From assembly GCA_023426245.1 (NCBI GenBank), contig JAFABB010000017.1:1-64000 (forward strand): DNA of 64,000 bases, read 5' to 3'. Below, piece by piece: positions 44,908 to 52,492 of the stretch. A model generated the notes under the pieces. That model was not told the DNA's origin. It saw only the letters and a list, made by a program, of their open reading frames with translations, and did not search any database. Source of the stretch: Bacillota bacterium (lineage in GTDB: Bacteria > Bacillota > UBA4882 > UBA8346). How positions within the stretch are numbered: the stretch's first letter is position 1; every line of letters begins with the position of its first letter. A program made the position numbers and the translations under genes.

Positions 44908-46239
44908 TTACAATTTTGAAGGGCTAAAATTCTTAAGGATGATTTTTTTGATATCCCCGCTTTTCATTGCTTTTTCATAAGCCTCGTTATAACGGTTATT
45001 CAAGTCCTTAACAGCTGCATCCCAACTGGTGGCACCGTAAATTACCGCAAAAAGAACATCATTGTAATTTTTACCTTCAAGATTCATATTATACCAGGTC
45101 GGATCGGCTGGAATAATACCATCCAGCTTCGGATCAAGTTTGAAGTCGGCAGCACCTTTTAAACTTGCCGGTTTGGCGACTTCGGCCACAGACGGCACAA
45201 CCGTAAACCCGTATCCTTTTTCATGGTACTCCTTGAGGAATTCATTGCGATACAGATATTGCAAGAATTTCCAGGCGAATTTGGGATATTTTGTTTGGCT
45301 GCCGATGCATAACCAACGGCCCGCGGCATCCGTATCGGATTTTCCAAGTGCCTTTCCATTGGCGGTTGGTAATGGAGCGGCGCCCCAATCACATTTAGCC
45401 GGGAATTGGTTGTTTAAAACACCAACCTCCCAGTTGGCGGAGATGTACATCCCGATTTTTCCGGCTGCAAATTGGCTGCGCAACGGATCCATATCTAATG
45501 CTTCCGAACCGGGGAACATCGAACCATCGTCAACCATCTTTTTGAAGGCCATGATAACTGGCTTCCAAGCTTCGAAGTTAAACTTGCCGGTCTTATAGTC
45601 ATAGTAAAACAACCCGCTGCGATAGGCCACCTGTCTCGCGGAACGGCCTAGCGCGCTGGTTGGATTCCGTAAATTGCAGGCGAAGCCGTAGGCTTTTTCA
45701 TCTTTTCCCGCTTCGGTAATAATCTTGGCATACTCGACCATTTGTTCCAGCGAGGTAGGGGGGCCGGGCAAATGAGCCTTTTTGAATAAATCTTTATTAT
45801 AGACCAACCGGTATGTTCCGCCGCTGTTGGGTAAACTGTAAACATTTCCGTTATAGTAATTCACCACATCGTGATATAACGTATTGCCGAATCTCTTTTT
45901 CATATCGGAGGTAATGAATTTATTAAGCGGTAAAGCCATATTCCTTTGGGCGTAATAAATTGCATTCTGTTGGCAGTTGAAAATATCCGGGGCTTGGCCC
46001 GAAGCAAAGGACATATCCAAATTTTGCTGGTAGTTTTCGCTTTGGATAACGTAATCAATAAATATTCCGTCTTTGTTGGTTTTGTTAAACTCATCAATTG
46101 TTAACTTCATCAAATCCATGTCATGTCTTTGATGAGTCCAAAAGACGAGTTTGGTGGTTTTAGGGGCCGCAAAACCGGTAGCAGTTATCATAATGAATAA
46201 CACGGCCACCACACACGTGATTTTTCGAATCAATATCAT
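44908..46239 (-). CDS. Extracellular sugar-binding protein (CUT1)
   Basis: 443 residues, GGGAG ten bases before ATG 46239. The signal peptide ends T-G-F-A-A-P. Its cysteine at residue 9 lies inside the hydrophobic stretch and is not a lipobox. Family-1 marks: F-A-S-G-Q-A-P-D-I-F-N and A-A-G-R-W-L-C-I. Delivers glycan fragments to the permeases at 42892-44771. Confidence 0.92.
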   Translation of the reverse strand: MILIRKITCVVAVLFIMITATGFAAPKTTKLVFWTHQRHDMDLMKLTIDEFNKTNKDGIFIDYVIQSENYQQNLDMSFASGQAPDIFNCQQNAIYYAQRNMALPLNKFITSDMKKRFGNTLYHDVVNYYNGNVYSLPNSGGTYRLVYNKDLFKKAHLPGPPTSLEQMVEYAKIITEAGKDEKAYGFACNLRNPTSALGRSARQVAYRSGLFYYDYKTGKFNFEAWKPVIMAFKKMVDDGSMFPGSEALDMDPLRSQFAAGKIGMYISANWEVGVLNNQFPAKCDWGAAPLPTANGKALGKSDTDAAGRWLCIGSQTKYPKFAWKFLQYLYRNEFLKEYHEKGYGFTVVPSVAEVAKPASLKGAADFKLDPKLDGIIPADPTWYNMNLEGKNYNDVLFAVIYGATSWDAAVKDLNNRYNEAYEKAMKSGDIKKIILKNFSPSKL

Positions 46240-46317
46240 CGAATGTCATCTCCCATTTAAGAATTTGTAATTTAATTGTAACGTCATTTATATTTTTCCA
46301 CAACGAGACACCCTTAC

Positions 46318-46334
46318 GAAATACGGGGTATTTC
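46318..46334. promoter_or_regulatory. Short inverted repeat upstream of binding-protein gene
   Basis: GAAATAC-GGG-GTATTTC, with perfect 7-base arms, lies 80 bases upstream of the binding-protein start and after the terminator at 46388-46432. May be an operator; no second copy was found. Confidence 0.35.
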
Positions 46335-46387
46335 TTCCGATATGGTTTGCTTATTTTTCCATCCGGATTTCTAAATTAAAAAAATAG

Positions 46388-46432
46388 GGTCTGTTGCAAA
46401 ATCATTCAAATAAAACTCTTTTGCAACAGACC
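46388..46432 (-). terminator. Terminator after response regulator gene
   Basis: GGTCTGTTGCAAAA pairs perfectly with TTTTGCAACAGACC around a 17-base loop, followed on the minus strand by a T-rich tail. It separates the regulator pair from the transporter genes. The stem sequence resembles the terminal repeats of IS6-family elements. Confidence 0.7.
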
Positions 46433-46461
46433 GTTTTAAACCACTATTTGATCATCAATGA

Positions 46462-48081
46462 TTAATTTTTAATATATTCGGCTGGAGCCAAACCGACCCA
46501 TTTTTTGAAGATTTCACTGAAATATCTGGCATCGGAGTAGCCAACAGCATTTGCGACTTCATAGACTTTAAATTGCCCAGCTGTTAACAGTTCTTTCGCT
46601 TTATCGATCCGCACCCGAATGACATAATCCATAAAAGTCTCACCCGTGTATTCTTTAAATAAGGTGGTAAAATAATTGGGACTCAAATCGATAAAATTTG
46701 CTACCGCATGTAAGGAGATTTCATCCGCCATATGTTCGCCGATGTATCCTTTGGCTTTTTCCATCTTGGTTTGTGTTTTACGTTTTTTTTCACATGAACT
46801 CACCAAGTAAATTCCCTCAATTAACTTCCCAAGCCATGGTTTCGTTTTCTCCAAAGTATCCAGTTGGGTAATTTGGAGGAGCAAATCCTCTTCCCCTCCT
46901 GTTAGTTGAATTTCGTCGATATTCATTTCCAACAGAATTCTGGATATCGATACCACCAAACCGGTTAAGTACTTCTTGATGAGTTTGGGAGAGTAAGCAG
47001 TATATTGATCCAAAACCTCAAAATAGGAATCCAGTAGATGCATTCCTTCTTGCCTGGTTCCGGCTTTTAAGGATACCAGCAGCTCTTTCTCCAATTCCAA
47101 CGGGTAGTGAAAATGCAGCTTTGGGTCGGGCAATACATCATCAATATGAATAATCTGATTGGCTCCCAGCAAGAATTTATGGGACAGCGCCTCGACTGCT
47201 TCTTGATAAGAATGAAACAATTGTAAAAAACCGGCGTAAAAACGACCGATACCGATAGAGACAGTGACCTTTGCTTTTTCTTGGGCTAGGATACTAATAT
47301 TTTCGGCTAAGGCAAAAACAGTATGGTTTTTTTCCGGTAAATGGTTTAATCCCGGTACCGAGACGATCCATCCAAAGCGCTCTTTTTTATCGGTAAAAAT
47401 CATACTTTTACCCGCTTCCCGGTTGAACTCGGCTTGTAGTTGGATAAGGTTTTGAACCAACAATTCCATCTGCTGATAACTATTTCGATCGATAATCCCG
47501 TTATAATGATCGATCTCGACTGCCAATACCGCCAAATATTCCGGATATAAATCGACTTCCAAAAAATTTAAACGTTGGCATAGCTCTTCCTCATTTAGAC
47601 CGCCCGGTTCTTCCAATAGCCGCTGCAAAAATTTATCCCGTAACAGAGGTAAACTCTGCGCTAAACGTTCTAATATCTTTGCCTCTTCTTCCTGTTTTAA
47701 TTTTTCATCATTCAATTTATGGATTACCCGCAAAATAACCTCTTGAAGTTGATGAATCCGGATCGGCTTCAACAAATATTCTTCTGCGCCAAGTTTCAAC
47801 GCTTGCTGCGCATAATGAAATTCATCATATCCACTGAGAATAATCACCTTGATTTCCGGATACCGCTTTTTGATGGACTCGGTTAATTGGATGCCATCCA
47901 TTACCGGCATTTTAATATCCGTAATCACAATTTGCGGTTTACTTTCTTCCATTACCGCCAAAGCCTCTTCCCCATTATTCGCCCAACCGGTTATTTCGAC
48001 TCCAATTTCCAGCCATCGTCCCATCGACTGGATTCCCTGAATGATATCATCTTTGTCATCCACAATCATCATACGGTACAT
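46462..48081 (-). CDS. YesN-type response regulator (receiver + AraC HTH)
   Basis: 539 residues from ATG 48081, with GGAGGAG eight bases upstream; the longer open frame beyond it has no site. Receiver domain with D8/D9 and phospho-acceptor D55 (I-T-D-I-K-M-P-V). A middle helical region, then the AraC double helix-turn-helix (V-A-N-F-I-D-L-S-P-N-Y-F-T-T-L-F, then V-A-N-A-V-G-Y-S-D-A-R-Y-F-S). Only one base separates it from the stop of the kinase gene, so the two are translated together. Controls the transporter/GH130/GH28 locus by inference. Confidence 0.93.
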   Translation of the reverse strand: MYRMMIVDDKDDIIQGIQSMGRWLEIGVEITGWANNGEEALAVMEESKPQIVITDIKMPVMDGIQLTESIKKRYPEIKVIILSGYDEFHYAQQALKLGAEEYLLKPIRIHQLQEVILRVIHKLNDEKLKQEEEAKILERLAQSLPLLRDKFLQRLLEEPGGLNEEELCQRLNFLEVDLYPEYLAVLAVEIDHYNGIIDRNSYQQMELLVQNLIQLQAEFNREAGKSMIFTDKKERFGWIVSVPGLNHLPEKNHTVFALAENISILAQEKAKVTVSIGIGRFYAGFLQLFHSYQEAVEALSHKFLLGANQIIHIDDVLPDPKLHFHYPLELEKELLVSLKAGTRQEGMHLLDSYFEVLDQYTAYSPKLIKKYLTGLVVSISRILLEMNIDEIQLTGGEEDLLLQITQLDTLEKTKPWLGKLIEGIYLVSSCEKKRKTQTKMEKAKGYIGEHMADEISLHAVANFIDLSPNYFTTLFKEYTGETFMDYVIRVRIDKAKELLTAGQFKVYEVANAVGYSDARYFSEIFKKWVGLAPAEYIKN

Positions 48082-48082
48082 A

Positions 48083-49900
48083 TTAAATCTCCTCCAGCGC
48101 CGGAATCCAAATCCTGATACTTGTCTGCCGATAAGCCTCACTAGACATCTCCATACGATAATCATCTCCGTAACGTAGTTTTAAACGCCGGTGAATATTG
48201 GTAAGAGCGTAGCCGCTCAAGCCAGGCTGCTCTTCAAGGAGGGCTTGCTGAATTTTCCCCACTTCAAATCCTTTGCCGTTGTCGATAACTTCCAGACAGA
48301 TCTGATGGCCGGCTTTTTTAGCAATAATTTGGATCTTTCCACCCTGTTTCATCTCGGAAAAACCATGGATTAAAGCATTCTCGGCCAATGGTTGCAAAAC
48401 AAATTTCAGGATCATACAGTGGTATACTTCCGGTTCCACCATTATTTCATAGGTAAACTTGCCTTCGTAAATATTTTTTTGGAGAAAAAGATACCGCTCC
48501 ACATGCTTTACTTCTTGTTCAATAAAGATCCCTTCCTTGCCTTTGTTTAACCCCAGCCGGAAAAACTCCGCCAAAGAGATTACCATCTCGGCTACCTGTT
48601 CGTTACCCCCCGTTAAGGCTTTCCAATAGATTGAATCCAGCGTATTATATAAAAAGTGCGGATTGATCTGGGATTGTAACGCATTAAGTTCAGCCACCTG
48701 TTTTAACTTTTGTTCGATCTTAAATTTCTCTTGTTCATCTTGTAACTGCCGAATCAATACGTTAATCTCGTCCAACATGACATTAAAGTTATTGGCCAGT
48801 TCCCCGACCTCATCATCATATTTGGGTTCAAATCGGGCTGAAAAGTCTCGGTTTTGTACTCTTCGCATGACTGTTTGCAACTTATAAAGGGGTTTAGTTA
48901 CCATTTTTGCAACAATAATTAAGATATAAATTAAAAAAACCGTGCATAAACCTCCGACAATCAAAGTCACCCACTGGATATACCGAACCTCTCCCAATAA
49001 TTGTTCAACCGGAGTAACGGTAACCAATTTCCAGCCATTGACGGATAAAGTTGCAAAATTGACCAGTACTTTTTCCTTGTTGACGACATAATAAAAATAT
49101 CGGCTATCTTTTTGAGCCATATTGCGAATAACTTTTTGCTCCTGAAGAATATTGAGGTATTTAGCCTCGCGGCTATGGGAGATTATTTCTCCATCCCGGC
49201 CTAATAGGTAGGTTTCAGCTGCAAAACGGTTTCTGAATTCGGATAGATCCTGAATGATATTGTATTCTTTTAGATGAACGATCATAAAAACATCAGCCGG
49301 TTGAATACTGGGAGCTTTTTCGGGGCCAAGATTTATACTAATGAAGACTGGAATCATACCTTCTTTTTCTTTCAACCAGGTTGCTTCACCCGGGTGTCCC
49401 CAGATAATCAATTTATTTTTTAGAAATCTTTTATAAATCGGCGTATTCAGGATTTCATCCCGTGTAATGGGGAGTTTTGTGGTATCATAAAAAATGATCC
49501 GGGGTGTCACAACATAGACGGAATCAATTAACAGACTGGTGACCCGTACTTGGGAAATAACCGGTTCAATCTTTGAAAATTCTACTCCTTCATTAAAATT
49601 CTCATCGACTACTACTTTGGTGACCGCCTCTTTAAAGTTTTCATTGATTATCATATAGTTGATATTTATCAATAAGCTTTTTATTTTTTCATCCAGGTAT
49701 TTAGCGGAGGATTGGATGGTCTCATTCGTTTGTTTATAAGCATTTCGTTCAATGATACCCGTGGAAAGTTTTAATGCAAAATAGCCTAAAAAAACGGTAG
49801 AACAGATAACACAAAAAATAGTGGCGATAATCATTTTATTTTGTAACTTTAAGTTGTGAAACCTGTAGGTCCATTTCGGGATATTATGAATTAAAAACAT
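48083..49900 (-). CDS. YesM-type sensor histidine kinase
   Basis: 605 residues. Membrane helices at about 22-43 and 307-331 flank an extracellular Cache-like domain. HAMP follows (about 332-385), then the kinase box with H415 in Q-I-N-P-H-F-L-Y-N-T-L and an ATP-binding domain with D-N-G-K-G-F. Partner of the regulator directly downstream. Likely senses a glycan fragment at the cell surface. Confidence 0.93.
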   Translation of the reverse strand: MFLIHNIPKWTYRFHNLKLQNKMIIATIFCVICSTVFLGYFALKLSTGIIERNAYKQTNETIQSSAKYLDEKIKSLLININYMIINENFKEAVTKVVVDENFNEGVEFSKIEPVISQVRVTSLLIDSVYVVTPRIIFYDTTKLPITRDEILNTPIYKRFLKNKLIIWGHPGEATWLKEKEGMIPVFISINLGPEKAPSIQPADVFMIVHLKEYNIIQDLSEFRNRFAAETYLLGRDGEIISHSREAKYLNILQEQKVIRNMAQKDSRYFYYVVNKEKVLVNFATLSVNGWKLVTVTPVEQLLGEVRYIQWVTLIVGGLCTVFLIYILIIVAKMVTKPLYKLQTVMRRVQNRDFSARFEPKYDDEVGELANNFNVMLDEINVLIRQLQDEQEKFKIEQKLKQVAELNALQSQINPHFLYNTLDSIYWKALTGGNEQVAEMVISLAEFFRLGLNKGKEGIFIEQEVKHVERYLFLQKNIYEGKFTYEIMVEPEVYHCMILKFVLQPLAENALIHGFSEMKQGGKIQIIAKKAGHQICLEVIDNGKGFEVGKIQQALLEEQPGLSGYALTNIHRRLKLRYGDDYRMEMSSEAYRQTSIRIWIPALEEI

Positions 49901-50015
49901 TAATCTACCCCATCCTATGAATATTTACCTAAAATACTATCGATTGATGTATCGGTTGAACCGGCCAGATCTCTTGATGGGAATTGTCTCTTGAGTTTCA
50001 TAATATTTTCAGCTA

Positions 50016-52007
50016 TCATTCCAGCCGGATTGGGTACTGGTTTGTCCGACCCTCTTGAACCACACTTACGGTGACAACTTCCCGTTCAACCCGGCAGTCT
50101 ACATTTCGAACGCCGGAATCAACCCCGCCAACAACTTCCCATAAATTAACAAAAAGAGCCTGTTTACCCCGGACCCGGTTGATAACGTAGGAAATATCTC
50201 CGGTCGATGGGTTATCCGGCCCATCCGCATATAAAAATAGATTGGTAGAGTGCGTGTAACTAAAAAGGTTGAATTGGCAGTGCTTCAATAACCAACTGGA
50301 TTTAATCACACCGGACCGGTTTACGGTCCGAATATTTTTAAGATATGTAAAAGGTTTTTTCTTGCTAAAGATGCCTGGATAACTCCGGGTCGAATCGACT
50401 GCCAACTTTCCCGGGATGTGGAGCACCCAGTCGATGGTGGCATCTTTAACACCCTCTATTTTAAAAACTTCCACAAAATAATGGTCGCACCATAGAATGA
50501 CCCGGCGCATGGCGACTCCGGTATAACTCTGTTCATCCCATTGGACGATAGTATGCGAGTCCAACCCCGGATAACCGCCGTCCCATTTGACTTCGGTATC
50601 CAATAAAATGTAGTCCGGCCTTTTAACAAACCTTAATACCTTTCCATCAGCCGGTGGTTGGTTTTCCTCATTAATCATGACCGTATTATGGCTACCGGTG
50701 TTTTTATAGTAATCATAATGAAGTTTGGCGCCATAACCGGTGGTTCCCAGATCGGGGGCGATCCGCTCACCAAATGCCAGAAAAGAAATTCCCAGCCGGT
50801 CGTAATGGTCATGCTCACCGCCGAACGGGCCATGTTTGACCAGTAAATACTGGCGGTTTGACCCGCGGAAGATCGTCAAGCCCGAGCCAGCGGCATCGTG
50901 ATAATGGGTAAGTTTCATCTCCCGGGCCTCGGGTAAACTATCGACTCCATAAAGAAATGCCGCCAGACTTGCTTGTCGCGGATGATGTTGGTAGATCCGG
51001 TTTAACAGCCAACAAAATTCAGGATTACCGTATTCACTAAAGCCAAATTCATATATTGCCTCCAACTGTTCATTTTTTTCACCATAACTTGCATCATTCA
51101 ACAAGGGAAACTGATAGTCGGGCTGAATCAGTTTCAGCGGGAATTGCAGCATTGCCGGAAATCTTGGGTGATTCAGGCGATAAGGGGTATGATAGGCGAA
51201 TTTCTCATAGGCCAAAAATGATTCCAGGGCAAAAAAATGATATCCGATGGAGCCTTCAAACCAAAATCCGTCTTTTAACAGACCGTTCTCGACCTGATAC
51301 TCCAACCCGTACTTGGTATGAACAGCATATTCGATAATATCTTCCCGCCGCAGTAAAATTCCTAAGATTCCCATGGCGGTATTGATGATCACTTCATGAT
51401 TATGAAGCTGCGGCGTTCGATGTTCTTTCAGAAATTCGGCTCCGGGCGTCAGAAGGTTGGTTTCAATCTTCGCCTGTTCATCAAGGGTTAGGCTATCAAC
51501 GATTAAGTCATAACCAAAAGCTAACGGGCGGAGCCACATTGCCTCACAAAGGGTCTGGGCATTGGCTTTTCCCGGTCCGTTATAAGGAATTCCGCCATGT
51601 ACTTGGTATCCTGGATAATACCGGGCATATTCCGATAATATTTTCTTGGACAATTGTAGATACTTCAAATCGCGGGTAAAAAACCATAATAAACCGGAAC
51701 AATAACATGCTCGGGCGTTTTCTTCATTCACAATCCGCCACCATGCGCCATCATAAGGTTCTCCGCTAAAAATTTCACCATCAACCGGGCAAATGTGTTT
51801 TTGCGGGTCATCAAAATGAAAGGTTAAGGGTACGGAATGCTTAGAACAATAGTAATAATGCGACCAAGTCGCTATCCCTTGATCCGACACTTTGACTCCA
51901 TGATCTATTAATGGTTGCACTTGTTTTTGTAGCCATGGAATCAAGTGATCGTTTTGTTCTAAGTGTTTCCGGTAGTGAGCGGTTTGTGCGGGGGTGAATT
52001 GAATCAT
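50016..52007 (-). CDS. Heparinase II/III-like polysaccharide lyase
   Basis: 663 residues from ATG 52007 (GAGG about ten bases upstream; TTG 52013 and ATG 52016 are alternatives). The N-terminal half is a helical toroid with L-H-N-H-E-V-I-I-N-T near residue 200. The C-terminal half is the Hepar_II_III beta-sandwich with G-G-E-H-D-H-Y-D-R-L-G, whose histidine and tyrosine are the usual catalytic kind. No signal peptide, so it probably acts on imported oligosaccharides by beta-elimination at a uronic acid. First gene of the locus with kinase, regulator, importer, GH130 and GH28-like protein. Confidence 0.85.
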   Translation of the reverse strand: MIQFTPAQTAHYRKHLEQNDHLIPWLQKQVQPLIDHGVKVSDQGIATWSHYYYCSKHSVPLTFHFDDPQKHICPVDGEIFSGEPYDGAWWRIVNEENARACYCSGLLWFFTRDLKYLQLSKKILSEYARYYPGYQVHGGIPYNGPGKANAQTLCEAMWLRPLAFGYDLIVDSLTLDEQAKIETNLLTPGAEFLKEHRTPQLHNHEVIINTAMGILGILLRREDIIEYAVHTKYGLEYQVENGLLKDGFWFEGSIGYHFFALESFLAYEKFAYHTPYRLNHPRFPAMLQFPLKLIQPDYQFPLLNDASYGEKNEQLEAIYEFGFSEYGNPEFCWLLNRIYQHHPRQASLAAFLYGVDSLPEAREMKLTHYHDAAGSGLTIFRGSNRQYLLVKHGPFGGEHDHYDRLGISFLAFGERIAPDLGTTGYGAKLHYDYYKNTGSHNTVMINEENQPPADGKVLRFVKRPDYILLDTEVKWDGGYPGLDSHTIVQWDEQSYTGVAMRRVILWCDHYFVEVFKIEGVKDATIDWVLHIPGKLAVDSTRSYPGIFSKKKPFTYLKNIRTVNRSGVIKSSWLLKHCQFNLFSYTHSTNLFLYADGPDNPSTGDISYVINRVRGKQALFVNLWEVVGGVDSGVRNVDCRVEREVVTVSVVQEGRTNQYPIRLE

Positions 52008-52492
52008 TTTCAACATACCTCGGTTGATAGAATTGGTATATTTATTTTACCGTGCAATGTTTTAGATGAATAGGGGTTAAACTTAGGATAATAGTGGGTA
52101 ATATTACGATTCTCTTTACTTTTAAAGCTTCATTCAATCCTTTCGGCTGTATATGGGCATATCGTTCTCTAAAACTTGAATACTAAAATATTCCAACCTC
52201 TTTAACTACATTTAAGTCGATACCTTTTTCAACTTAGTCATTGATACAGAATAAGGGAACCGCCGACAGGATGTCGGCGGCGTGGCTTTGATTCCCAAAT
52301 GAATCATATAAAATGCAGGCATTTTTTAAGGAATTGTAATTACAATTCCAAGCCATCGGCTTTTTAAAAATATATACGAGGCTGGCTCTAGGATGAAGGC
52401 AACCAGTCTCCAGGACTTCCGCGCCACGATGGCAGCGGGATAAAGCTTCCTGTAATGCGTGAAAGTGAATTCTGTTATTTCACCTGATACAA
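52008..52492. other. Intergenic stretch with hairpins and a repeat
   Basis: Holds a 9-bp hairpin CCGCCGACA-GGA-TGTCGGCGG (52260-52280), a perfect 20-base palindrome (52330-52349) and copy 2 of the 70-nt repeat (52400-52469). No gene is supported. It separates the PL8 operon from the heparinase-like gene. Confidence 0.6.
52400..52469. repeat. 70-nt dispersed repeat, copy 2
   Basis: Same orientation as copy 1 at 39024-39093, five differences in 70. Begins 24 bases beyond the stop of the PL8 gene. Both copies therefore lie just 3' of genes for secreted glycan-degrading enzymes with C-terminal binding modules. Confidence 0.75.

Noticed and set aside
52260..52349. Hairpin and 20-base palindrome as a replication or plasmid origin
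   Set aside because: There are no iterons, DnaA boxes or replication gene nearby; they look like ordinary intergenic palindromes.
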